Below, piece by piece: positions 41,301 through 53,207 of a stretch of DNA of 64,000 bases. Both the position numbers and the translations under genes were made by a program. The notes beneath the pieces are model-generated. The model searched no databases. It was not told the DNA's origin and saw nothing but the letters and a program-made list of their open reading frames with translations. Source of the stretch: Camarhynchus parvulus (lineage: Eukaryota; Chordata; Aves; Passeriformes; Thraupidae). The number at the start of each line of letters is the position of its first letter. The stretch's first letter is position 1. Location: contig NC_044572.1 in the NCBI RefSeq assembly GCF_901933205.1, forward strand, positions 23,708,501-23,772,500, in the 5' to 3' direction.

Positions 41301-43359
41301 GGCCTTCTTATTTGCCTTATAAATTGGCTTAGTTCATTGAATCCTTGCTGATTTACATCAGCTGAAGTATGTGACCTACTGCAACAACTATAAGAAAATA
41401 TAAACCAGTAAAGTATTTTCAACTTTTAAGCTATGTTTGCAAGCCAGTTTTCATTTAATGGAGCAAGAATATAAATATGTAAACAAAATTAAGGAAAACA
41501 CCATTACATGAAGAAGATACATATCTACCTCTGATGCCTTCTGTTTTAGACGCTACAGTGAGGATGTTCTGAGATGTGTTTTTTCTTACTGTATCATGAC
41601 ACCCAGATCAACCCAGCACACTAAACTTCACAGCAAGATTTTCAAATTTTCCAGAAATCTTTTGCATTTTAAGAATTAGTTGATTGTTTCTGACCTTGCA
41701 AATACAGTATGAAACAAACTTTGAAGAATTGTGTGGAAAGATGTACATACAAATGAAATGGGGTTAAAAGGCATCAGCTACTTCTTTTTTTCTGAGATGT
41801 ACTGTCAATGAATTACAGCACCAGTGGTGGAACACATTCTTTGAAGTGATCAGTAACACACTTTCAAGGTAGCCAAAACTCCTCCGCCTCAAATGGACAT
41901 AAGAAGTAGACGTTATACTTACAGCATATTAGAAGAAATTAACTCAAATATTCACACTGAAGGTGTTTAAAAACATAGTACAGGAAAGCGTGCTCGATTA
42001 TAATTTGATTCCAACAGAGCACCTTAAATATTCACACCCCTCTCCCCCCAACTAATCAAAAAAAATTCAAAATCTCTCCTATATGTCTTTTCACAATGTA
42101 TACATATACAAAACATTCTCTGTTCTTCAAAGACACAACATCCTCAGGCTGTATTAATTTATAGTATCTTTTGCCTGAAAATTTAATCAAAATAGGGAAC
42201 TTATTCATTTTTACAGTATAGATGAGGAGGGACAAGAAGATGTAAAGTGATGATGGAAGTCATGCATGCTTTATTCAATAAAAAAGGTGTAGAAAGTCCT
42301 GTTTTCCAGAAAAAATCAAACAGGAGGATATAGTTTTCCTCTAGGACTTATTTCAAGTACTCCATCCAGAAGCTCTCAGCTTCCTCAGCATTTTGCTATA
42401 TATTTTCCTGTTGATGTCTGTGACTTTAGTGTCTGCATTTGTGCACTGCTTCCCATTGCTCCTTCCACCAATATTTCCTCAGAAAGAGGAAAGCTCATCA
42501 TCTGATTCCTGTAAGGCAAATCGTGGTCCCTGCAGACCCATGCAGTGTAAATGATGTAAATGTAGATTATTAGCTCATACCTATACAAAATGAATGTTGA
42601 GGCACACTATAGGTTCAATGAATTCTATACGCTATCAGAATGAATATTAGATGCTGATTCCAATCCCTTTTGTGCTGGTCTGCAAAGGTACCCAGCTACT
42701 CTTGTTTTGTATGAAAAACTTCAAAAACTGCAGATTCTTGACATAAGTTTTCCCTTATATTTGTGTGCAGCTTGCCTGGGATCCTGTAACTTGCGAAGAA
42801 TGAACTCATTACAATGTCTGCAAATGACAGGCCTCTTGGTTCTTTGCTTTGTGTGCCTTCAGCTGTCTCAAAAAACTGTCTACCACTACAATCGAGCATG
42901 ATGGGCTCCCCGGCTCTGAGCTCCAAGCACATCAGTACCTGTGCGCTGCACTCTGGCTCCCAGCGATACAGTAGCAAGTTGGATCTGTCTTTTGGGAAGC
43001 TGCTTAGTGGCTGTACAACCATGGCGTACATATTCTGCACTTGATTTCTGTTTTCTCTGTGTCCTCCACTGAATGAAACTCTTCCTGTAGGTCAAGAAGG
43101 GATTTCCCAGTCCAAAAATGTGGAACAGTTTAAGAAGCATAGCTGAATTTTTCTTTCACTGATTCCTGTAGTTATCACCTGATGTTTCTCCATACTCCTT
43201 GTAGAGTCTGTATCTCATCTTTAGCAGACTACTATCATCTGCTAACATCACTGCGCTATCCAAAGATGATTTTAAATTCCACATGCCAGAAGCTTTTCAT
43301 CTCATGTATCATAATGCTCTTGTCTGGAAGCTTCTCATAGAGCAGAGGATCATCCAGCT

Positions 43360-43746
43360 GCCCTAGTGCCCAATCAGGGCATATTTTGAATTGGAAGCTC
43401 AGCCTGATCATAGGATGGAGTACACTGCTAAGCTCGACATGGCTAATAGGAAGAGTAGGCCCAGGTTGAGGTCTGCTAAGGAAAATGGAAGGGGCAATGG
43501 GGTTCAGATTGAGATTGCTAGAAGTAAGGCTAGTATTGGGGTTGCAATGAATAAGACTGGAAAAGATGTTGATGGTTGAATGGGCTCTTTGATAAATAGT
43601 TTTACTCCATCTGCTAGAGGTTGTAGAAGCCCAAAAGGGCCAACAATGTTTGGGCACTTTTGGCCTTGTATGTAGCTTAAGATTTTGTGCTCTACTAGCA
43701 TAAGGAAGGCTACTGCAATTAAGATAACTGGATAAGCCATAAACAT
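43360..43746 (-). pseudogene. MT-ND1: Nuclear mitochondrial insertion (NUMT): fragment of ND1
   Basis: The minus strand from 43746 reads in one frame [20 protein letters not shown], then [20 protein letters not shown] and [17 protein letters not shown], then, with TGA read as tryptophan, [20 protein letters not shown] and [20 protein letters not shown] followed by YALIG. This is mitochondrial NADH dehydrogenase subunit 1, roughly codons 15-140. Three TGA codons fall at conserved tryptophans, so the nuclear-code stop at 43504 is just the mitochondrial code. The frame is lost near 43366, where one base appears to be missing in the GGG-GCA-CTA region, and similarity stops soon after. Some conserved positions are changed (EHK for ERK, GQKCPN for a usual RKGPN), so it is not a recent insertion. 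It is not expressed as protein. A 220-codon nuclear frame at 43918-43256 is a by-product in another frame. Confidence 0.96.
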
Positions 43747-44361
43747 CCATCCTTCTGTAAACTACATGAAAAGACAATATAAAAATCTTTTGAGGATGTA
43801 TTTTTTGCCAACGTATGGTTCCACTTAATGCTGCACTTGCAATCAGAACTTCACCAAGGTGCTCAATCTTTCTCTCATACAAATGACAGGGAAGATACTG
43901 TAGAGATTTACATAGCACTAATTAAATGTCTGGATTTTGCTGAGTGGTGTTAAGATACCATCATCATCCAAATTTGTGGCATTTCTGAGTCAATACTTTC
44001 ATGGAACTGTAAGCTCTAGGATTTGTACCCAGTATGAACAGAAACAGCTCTGAAAGGGTTTTGATAAGCAATAGGTGAAGGGAAAAGAACTCATAAGAAC
44101 TATTTCTAAAACTGAAAATTAAAAACTCTAACTCTTGCTAACTTGTACAGTTTTTCAGCTCAAACAATTTTGCAATGTTGAAATGCATAAATAAATGTTC
44201 TCTAATGCCCAGTACAGGTGAGTGGCTGTGGAGTTGACAGTTCTGTAGAGCTGTAAGTTTCTTGTCTTCAGTGGAAACTCCCCCAGTCACAGATTGTGTG
44301 TGCAAGTCAAAGATCTCTTTTGGAAGCATTCCACCGTCCACCAAGCACTTTCCCCCCGTTC

Positions 44362-44391
44362 CACAGAACGCTTTTTCACAGAATGCTTTTT
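44362..44391. repeat. 15-bp tandem duplication (CACAGAAYGCTTTTT)
   Basis: Two adjacent copies differ only at one C/T position and are followed by a partial third start (CAGA). Confidence 0.9.
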
Positions 44392-47300
44392 CAGATCCTT
44401 TGTGCTAGGAAGAACGCTGTTAAAAATGTTTCTTCAAAGCCAGGTCATTTACCCTGAGTATAGCAGAAGAATCTGTGCAGTACAGGAGAAAGAAATACTG
44501 TGGACTCTCTTTTCCACTAGTTACTCGGCTGCTCCTGTCCCAGCCAAAGGACTCTTGCTATGAATTGCCTCCTAGGTTTTTTGGACAGTGTACTTTTTTT
44601 ACCCATCCTTTGGACTTGCTTGACACTATATACTTAGAACAGTTAAGGTGAAAATCAAGTAGTAAAGCATTAAGGGTACTATTTATTCACTGTAATAAAC
44701 GATTCTTATAAGATAAGGGGATTCATTTTGGATGATAATAGCCATAAGAAATATGGTGCACATTTCTGAATCATAGCTAAGGGTAAAACCCAAGAACTAG
44801 CTGAAAGCACATCTCCTTCTCTACATATTTCTTCAAAACTTATTCCTTCTTTCCTGCCAGTGAACAATGAACTAGCTGTTTACATGGCAGGTTTCCATGG
44901 TTACAATCTTGCATTTGGGGCCCACATGGTACAACCTATATCACTGTTAAATCAAAAAATATCTCCTGCTTCCTAAGCAGAAAGTCCCTACTCTCGTTAT
45001 TCCTCGTTTAAATCCACAAAATGACCTCAGAACTCAATCAGCATGAACTTGCAGGTGGTTGTTTTCCCTCCTTTTTTTGCATCAGTTTTCTCCTGTTTCT
45101 GTGCTTAGTAGATTAATTGCTCATGTTTCTTAATGCTAGTTTGTTTTGGCTTTTTATCATCTGTTCTTTGTCACTCAGGCCCAGTAAATGATGAAAACTC
45201 TGAGCCTGTTTCAAATCACTCTTAACTTTAAAAGCAAAAATGTACTGAGTCTTCAAATAGTATGCAGTCATTCCATTTTTAATTATTTTTTCTTCTTTAC
45301 TGGAAAGCTACTACCAAGATGCCAATGTCATTACGATAGTTGCCCTGGAGAGCAGAACAGCTTGCTGACTGCAAACGAATTATCCACAGATCAGCTCTTC
45401 CATGCTGATCACAAGTTTAATGGGTATTTTCATAGACTGCATCTGTAGAACAAGTTTTCCTTGCATTCACTACGGAAAGAGCAAAATCCAATGCAATGGT
45501 TAATTTATCTGCTCCTTCAGCTGTTCTGATTCACAGCTGAATTCTACAGACTTCTGCAGTAGACAACAACTCTGTGCATTTTAGAACCTTCATCAGTTTT
45601 ATCTTCAAATCTCCTTGTTTATTCGAATCTCCTTTAGCAAATCTCATACCTAATTTTTAAGCATGTCTCATTCAGTACCTAATCTATGACAGTTTTGCAT
45701 ATTTCACAGAAGCAGTTATGCATTTTATTAGACCAATTTCAACTACTACCACTCCTCTGACAGACCTAAACAAAAACTCAAACCCTTTCTTGTACCTCCA
45801 AGGTCTGGCTTCCAGTCAGGTGCAATTTATGAACTATACTGGGAGTTTTTGATATACAGTAAGATGTCTTGGCTGGTTTTGTACTTTTGAAAAGCATTCT
45901 GCAGTCATCTTTCATGATACTTATATTCCACTGAATTATTTCTTAATCTTGGCACTTACATGACTTTTTCCTTTTTTATAAACACTAGTATTTTTACTAC
46001 TTACAAGCAAATGTGGTTTATCTGATCAGAATCTCTTTTTCCATTGTCTTTTAAACATATAACTGTTCTGGAGTTTCAGAGAAGCAGATTCTAACTGTAT
46101 CATCTTCTGATTCCTTTCAGTAAGAAAACATTCCATCTCCATGACAAATCTTACAAATCCCCAGAGTCCTTTTGGCTTCTTTACCTTGACTACAAACCCC
46201 CATCACTGTCAGCCTCTGTGGTATCTGTGTGGCGTAAAAATCCAAGTGTCCTTGGGTGTCTCTCTCTTCTTCCTCTCTGAAGCTTTCAGTACCCAATCCT
46301 GCTTGAATTGATGGCTGTCCTTGACATATTATATCATGGCCTTACAGTGGACCTGAGCAGCTGAGGCCAAGTATAAATGCTCAAGGGCTGACAGAGCTGG
46401 GCTGCTTTAGAAAAGTTACCAGAAGTCTCCTTTCTGTTCCTTTTCCTCACCACACATATAGTGTACAATGCTGAAATTACCTTCCCTGGGATCTTCACTA
46501 GGCATTTCTATTATTTGAGCTGGGAAAATGTAAGTCTACAGGATGCACAAAAAAGTAACAAAATTATAAACAATCTTCTGATGAGTTCATTTTTAGGTCC
46601 AGGTATTTACTTCCACAGTAGTCTATGTTCCTGCTTACTTGTGTGTGCTGATTTTTCTGCTCAAGTCCTTTTTGAAGGTTATTTTTGTTAATGACTTCCA
46701 AGTTTATCCAAGCTTTTCTGGCATCCCTGGTTTCATGGAAGGTCTGACCAGGTTAGTTGTCATTTATTGAAGTGACTTGTCAGGATCATCCCATTTCCAG
46801 ATGGGGAACATTGTAACCAGACTTCCCACTCCATCTGGAATTTTTTCAACTTGCTGTCCCAAGAAGGATTCAATTCTTGCTTTCAGATCATCTTTCATCC
46901 CTACCTGTGAGACTTTCAGGTTGTATTTTTGCTTCTTTAGTCAAGGGTCTCTCTTTTACACCTCATTTTAATTTGTTGTTCTTTCTTAGCCCTTATTTAA
47001 ATTGTAAGCCTCCTCTGGTTTTGAAGACCATCTCCATTATTTGCTCTGTCTCATCTTAATAAAGTTTCATGAGTTCTTTCTTTGGAAAATGAATTTGGCT
47101 TTGACATTTATGCCAATCCCTCTGGCCTGCTGACAGCTGTTTCCATGACGAGTGGAGCTCATGAAGTGCATTTCTGAAAAAGCTGGCTATATAATGCACA
47201 TCAAATCTTGAAGGGGCAAATACAGAGATATGGAACTGGAACAGACTACCACAGTTATCAAAATTTGCCAACTTGCATCACAGAAATTTGCCATGCTCCC

Positions 47301-47639
47301 TCTCAAAGTTATTTATATTTCTTGCCTGCAGTGGCCCTACTGTAGGATGTTTCAGAATCTCACTACTTGTTTTCTAACTTCCTGACAAAATTATTTATTT
47401 GAAGTTATATAAGTTACTTTAAACTAACTAGTTCTCATGCCATCACTGTTTTTTTTTAACATGCTCTCCCTATCTGGGTCCTTGATGATGTTTTTAGGCA
47501 TCAATTGTATTTACTGTTATGATTCATTTTGTTAAAGTAATTCAGATTCTTCTTGTCTCACAGAGTGTCCCTTGATTGTTACACAGAAATCTGTCCTTCC
47601 CATGACTGGTCCTGTCCAAAACCATCTCTCAGCCACAGA

Positions 47640-48010
47640 GAAACTGAGCAGCTTACAGTATTCTAGATGAGGTCTGATCAACCAATTTGTGTTGTGGCAT
47701 CAGTATTTTATTATTTCTTATAAATTATCCTACATGTAACAGTCTACATTTTCATATGCTCTTTTCCTGCATCTAAATAATAACTCATAGTCCATATGTG
47801 AACTCTGCAGTTTGCTACCAAGCCATTTGTAAGGTCCCAAAACTGAGGAATTAATCTTGTAGCTCAGTAAATCTTTTAGTGTAACATATCTTCCTCTGGA
47901 TTTATCCACTGAAATGCTAAAAATGGGAAATCTAGAGAAATCTAGTTGAATTCTTTGGTGCCCTGTAATTTACTGAAATCTGGAAAATCTAAGGCTAATA
48001 TACTTCCACT
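47640..48010 (-). mobile_element. Probable ancient CR1/L3-like LINE relic
   Basis: The plus strand starts with a degraded form of the antisense CR1 phrase for an assay-like block (GTATTCTAGATGAGGTCTG at about 47659). It later contains, in the expected order, CATAGTCCATATGTGAAC, CTCTGCAGTTTGCTACCAAG and TTATCCACTGAAATG. These resemble successive antisense blocks of old amniote CR1/L3 ORF2 copies. The match is by eye and highly diverged, so family and limits are uncertain. Sequence from about 47280 may belong to the same relic. Confidence 0.42.
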
Positions 48011-49232
48011 ATTTATCAAATTACTTATCTCACCACATTTTGCAAGGATTAATGTATTACAGCTATAGGTAACTGACCTCTTCAATGCAAATACAAGGCA
48101 CTGGTCATCTGCTACCATTTAGCCTACAATAACAAGGAATATAACGCAGTTAAATTAAGAATGGGACATTCAAGGCTGGACATCAAGGAAAAAGTGATCT
48201 GAAAGTGATTATATAGAGGTTTTTGAACATGCTCCCATGGGAAATGATGAAAACCCTATTTCTGGGCACATTAAAGTTATGGGCAAAACATTACAAATGC
48301 AACAGAGAACAATCTTACTTGTTTCACTGGACTAGATGATTTCTCAGCTCTTCTTCTGAGCTCAAGAATTCCACACCAGCAATGCTGAATAACTACTAAA
48401 TATTGTTAGGCTAAGAGGAATTTCCTGGGCTGTACCTGTACAAGGGAATTCTCAATTAGAAAAGCCTCCTACAGCCGGACTTTGGCCAGCGTGAAGAGAA
48501 CATTTACAGTTACTTCTCTGCCACTGCAAAAAAGTGCCAACAACTCATTTTTATTACACATTAAGCCCTAAGAGCACTTCTGTCAGCACTGTATGGACAC
48601 CTGCCTTCACTCTGGAGTAGCAGGAGTTCCAAGGACAGTTTGCTACTTGGTCTGCTCCTCTTGATTTGGATGTCTCACATTCAAGTACCAAACAGGCCCA
48701 TGCCTGCTTATTCTATGTGCTCTGATAAGAACATAACCTGAGGCTGTATTTTAGTGTTTCAGGATGGTTTGAAATTATGTGGGAACAGTTTTGTAAATAC
48801 ACAGGGAGAGACCTTGTCAAATAATCAAATTGTTTTTACAATCCAGCCCACTCAATTATCTCTGGGAGTAGATGTAAAAACAGAGCCACTTAAATCAACG
48901 GAAAAATAGTACAAAGAAGATGTAAATCACTGGGTGGGGGAAATGCACCACATATTTTTACATCTGAAAACAGGAGACAGAAGTATGGTCACACAAAAGC
49001 AGGATGCTCTTTTATAACATAGAGAAAATAGGCAGCAGTGATTTTTTCCCTTCCTTTCTCTCTTTTACAACCTCTGCCCCGATTTTTTTAGCAGACTGAG
49101 CATGGCCTGCTCCTTTTAAAGTCAGTTCTACATCCTACAGTCTGTTCACCAGATATTTCTTTGAAACTTCTAATGCAGTACTGAACCATTACTAACGTCT
49201 ACTGTATCTTACTAAGTGAAGGAGAAAGCAGA

Positions 49233-49370
49233 AAGAGAAGAGAAGAGAAGAGAAGAGAAGAGAAGAGAAGAGAAGAGAAGAGAAGAGAAGAGAAGAGAAG
49301 AGAAGAGAAGAGAAGAGAAGAGAAGAGAAGAGAAGAGAAGAGAAGAGAAGAGAAGAGAAGAGAAGAGAAG
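49233..49370. repeat. (AGAAG)n pentanucleotide microsatellite, 27.6 perfect copies
   Basis: An uninterrupted 5-bp period of AGAAG runs for 138 bp, all purine on the plus strand and all pyrimidine on the minus (CDK6 sense) strand. It is preceded by an imperfect purine lead-in (GGAGAAAGCAGAAAG). The open frame through it encodes a repeated EEKRR pattern and is not a gene. The length and perfection imply a currently unstable locus. The sense-strand RNA would carry a long CU-rich tract of the sort bound by PTB-like proteins, though nothing here proves such a role. Confidence 0.99.
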
Positions 49371-50326
49371 CATGCTATTTTATCTTAACATCAACATGTG
49401 AAGGCCTATTTCCACTGAGTACATTTTTCTTGCACCAATGGAACTGTGCTGTTGCAAAATGACACCAAATTTCACCCTGAGGTGAAAAGGCAATGCCTCA
49501 GAAAAGCAGAATTAAGAGGAACCTAAGTAATACCAGGTGTCAGATTTAAAACAAAATAAAAAGCCTTTCTCATAGTGCTGAAGTAAACTGCATCTCAAAG
49601 TAGAAATGGTTCAAAAAGTAAGCAGATTAGTTTATGAAAGATGGGTACTTCAGTAATTTTGATAGGCAATGATCTAGATACAAGATCTAGCATTAGAAAT
49701 TGCTACATTTCTGACTGTTGAGAGCTTTATCTTCTCTCCCTCCTGAGCATCCTCTCTTAAACATTACCTTTTGATAGAGCACATAGTTAACCTTTGGTCC
49801 ACCCCAGTAGAAACTTCCTTTGTTCTGATATAAACTGTGCTCAAAGTTGCCCCTATTTTCCTTTTTTTTTTTTTTAACCAGGATGAGGTAAATTTATTCT
49901 GCAGGCTTGCACTGGTGCAGCTGCAGGGTTGCAAAACATGCTCAGCTCAGTGTGGACAACCTCTGTCCTCACATATCATAAATTCTAATCTCTGCAGCTC
50001 TGGAAAGGGGTTTTCTGGAAAAGGGCACAGAAAATATTCTCATGTGAAGCCAATTTGCTTGTTTACTGTGAAATAATTTACTTTCTTTGAAAGATTAAAA
50101 GATAGGCTTTTTGTGGTTCATGATAAACCTGGGTCTGAATCAGAGCAGAGGGCTGCATTCCCTGCATTCCTGACAGGTCTCAGGGGTGAGTCCTGGCATC
50201 AGCTGCAGAGGAACAGCACAGAGTGCTGAATGCAGGTCTTGGCACTGTGGGGGTAAAAAATACTTCAAACACTGATACAGATGCCCTTAGAAGTTTTGTT
50301 ACAGTCTGATACAATAATAGCCTTAA

Positions 50327-50348
50327 ATGAACCAGCTGGCTGGTTCAT
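50327..50348. other. Near-palindrome with 10-bp arms around TG
   Basis: ATGAACCAGC (50327-50336), TG, GCTGGTTCAT (50339-50348) is a perfect inverted repeat. The centre CAGCTG at 50333-50338 is also an E-box. No known element termini flank it. Confidence 0.85.
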
Positions 50349-53191
50349 CTAACACTTTCAGAACAGGGTAAATCAGCACAAGCTGCAAAGTTTTGAAAAA
50401 CACTTCTGCCTTTGAGTTACTTTAGTTATTCGAGGCCTCAGCTGAACACTTCAGATGTGGTTTCAGAACTGACTCCACCAAATCTAAGATGGTGGTGTCC
50501 AGGGAGTGGATGACCCCATCTTTCTGCTCCCCCTCACATGTGTCAGGGCTTTCAGTCTTGTGGCCATGCAGTGATTTGCATCTACTAAGCCACCTGGAAA
50601 TTAGTAACTACTTTATACAGAGTTCATTTTCAGTCAGACTGCAAGGGAGCAACCAGTAATGCCAAAGAAAGGGAACTGGTGGAAGTGTGCAGTCAAAATC
50701 AGGGTCACCCTTTCAGCAGCAGTAGAAATGTTACATCTACTTACACTGTGAAACAGCACCTGTAGATTATTTCTAGAACACGTCTCTAGAAGTAACAACC
50801 TTGTCATAAATCCTCTGTCTCTGTGAGAGCAGCTAGTACAACTCTTCCAGACAAGTCTTAAAAATTTAAAGGTTCTTTTGATGGGCAACAAAAATTAAGT
50901 TGTTTTTGAAAATTATCTTATATGATTATAATGTACATGAATAAGAAACTTCTGATTTCCTAACTTTGTTAATGTTTATTTCCATACTGCCCTTTGATTA
51001 ATATTGTGACACTGAACGATCTGTTTTGTCATCGTTATTTTGATATAAATTTGGGTCTTTTTAGTGAAAATCTCATCTGACTCAAGGCATCATAAATATA
51101 TCTTAAAATGTTTTTAGTTATCTGCAGACCTTACAGTCAACATGCTGATAATGATTTTTGTTCTTAAGATGACTCCAGAGATAAATGACTCATTTTATGT
51201 GATGGAAATAACCTTCCTAGAGGGTGTTGGGAGGATGCAATAAAGATCCCACCAGATGTTAAAATATCCGAAAAATTCATTAATTTTTTTCATAAAGCCA
51301 GACACATGGACTTTTCATGCAGAACTGTGTATTAGTAGGGAAGACAGATTTTCCTTAAATAAGACAATTTTGATCTTACTGCATTTCTAAATAACCACAA
51401 ACTCTCAGAAGCAGCACTGACAAGCTCAAACCCACTTATTTTGATCTACTGGATGCCTGCCTGTGTCTCATTTTCCTTTTCAGGGACATTTGTGTGGATT
51501 AGACAAATGCACCATAATGAAAGAACTGGAGATGAGGGCCCTGATCTCAGGTGACATGCTTCCCCACGACAGTGAAGGGCACATCAAAACAGTGCAACAT
51601 CCACCAGTCAGAGGGGGAACAGTTACGATCTTCTTAAACCATGCACGAGGTAAAATCAAATATCACTGTACTGATTTGTACTTATTTCAATAGGACACTC
51701 TTCATACTTAGTTTAACCAGTGGCAGGTGGTTGCTTAATTTCCATGGGTCTCTGATGTCTGATGGTAACTGGAAGCTTTAAATAGATTGCTGAATCAGGT
51801 CCATTTAGGGATCCTCAATGGATCTCAGGTTAAAACTGCACTGCAAGAGACTTGGAAGAGGTGGCCGTAAAAAAAGAGGAAAAAAAAAGACAAAAAACGA
51901 GGCAAAGCAAAAAAAAATTTTTGTCTGTGCTCTCATCAATCATATTGCCTCAGACAACCATTTACATTTAGATTATTTACTAACGGAGAGCATTTACTGG
52001 AAAACAACAATGCAACAGTGGGAAGGAAACAGAGAAGCACTCATTCCTTTTTGGAAGAGAGTTTTTCTGTCATTTTTTGGGTTTGTTGCTGTAACTAACT
52101 TACATATTTGTTTTTACAGAGTAAGCCCCGTTAGTGAAAATTATTTTATGCTCCCTTGCTACTACACCAACAAAATGAAATCCAAGTTCTTGCATGATGT
52201 GACATGTAAATCATTTGCGCTGAAGCAACTGCCAGAAATGGATGGAAAGTTTTTATCCTGAAGAAATACTCAAATAAAATACTAGCATAATCTAAAATTC
52301 TTTACTGAAAGTAACTGCAGAATATTTTGTGTCCTCTCTTTTCAGAAAATTTATTTAGTTGGGTCTAGTACTCAACAACTTACAGCATCAGCAGAAAAAG
52401 TGATCAATTCTCCCTTCTGTGTTGGGTAAATCTGAAAACAAGCGTTTTTTTTTAAAAAAAGGAAGACATAAACCAATTTTGTTGCCATTTCATGGGGAAA
52501 AAAACCCTTCAGTGTGCTGACATCTAAGGTAAAGCATGCATGTTTTCAAAGAAAGTATTATGAGTGTGTTACAAACACTAACATTTGCCAGTTTCACTCA
52601 AGATTCTGATACAGGCCAGGTTTTAAGAGCTGGATAGCCCCAGCTCCACCTAGATGCTCTGATCACAACTGCATGCACTTATCTCACTTAACATTCCTGT
52701 ATGCCATGATTCAGCTTCATTTCCTTTCTTCAATGCAGTCAAAAGTCATCATAAATAGATAAATGGATTATTCCTTTTTGATAACATAACTTCAGATTTT
52801 CCAGACACCCAACTGCTCCTTTGCTTAGACAACGTTAGAACTGAGTGCCCATTTTTCTGCACCAGGAAATATGTGACAGTTCATTAGCTTTTGCTATCCA
52901 ACTCTAAAATTACAGTCACATCAATCTACCTCCTCTGTCCTATGGAGCTTCTCTGTTATCACAAGCCTATTCAAAATTTCCCCAAGGGCCAAGATCAACA
53001 CTTGGAAAAGAGTCTAACTGCATGAAACCAAAAGCATGCCCTGCCCTCCACCAGCTCAGACACCCCCGCCTAACCTCATTCTTCCTAGTGCTGTTATTTC
53101 AGCCTGGTATCAGCTCTCAGTCTGAACACAGCTGGGAGCAGTGATCTCCACCCTGCCCCCCCAGCCTGTGTAACCTTAGTTTCAATCTTTT

Positions 53192-53207
53192 ATTCATTCA
53201 TTCATTC
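53192..53207. repeat. (ATTC)4 tetranucleotide repeat
   Basis: Four perfect ATTC units are followed by ACTGAC. It is a short, low-grade microsatellite. Confidence 0.93.

Noticed and set aside
43256..43918. 220-codon minus-strand open frame, the longest in the window
   Set aside because: It runs through the ND1 NUMT in a frame other than the ND1 frame and extends into unrelated flanks, so its length is a by-product of inserted mitochondrial sequence.
49216..49401. Open frame with an EEKRR repeat protein
   Set aside because: It is a direct translation of the AGAAG microsatellite, with no conserved flanking sequence.
51818..52261. 147-codon plus-strand open frame with a lysine-rich start
   Set aside because: The basic stretch comes from A-rich low-complexity DNA; no domain, no promoter and no recognised homologue. 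Chance length in AT-rich intron.
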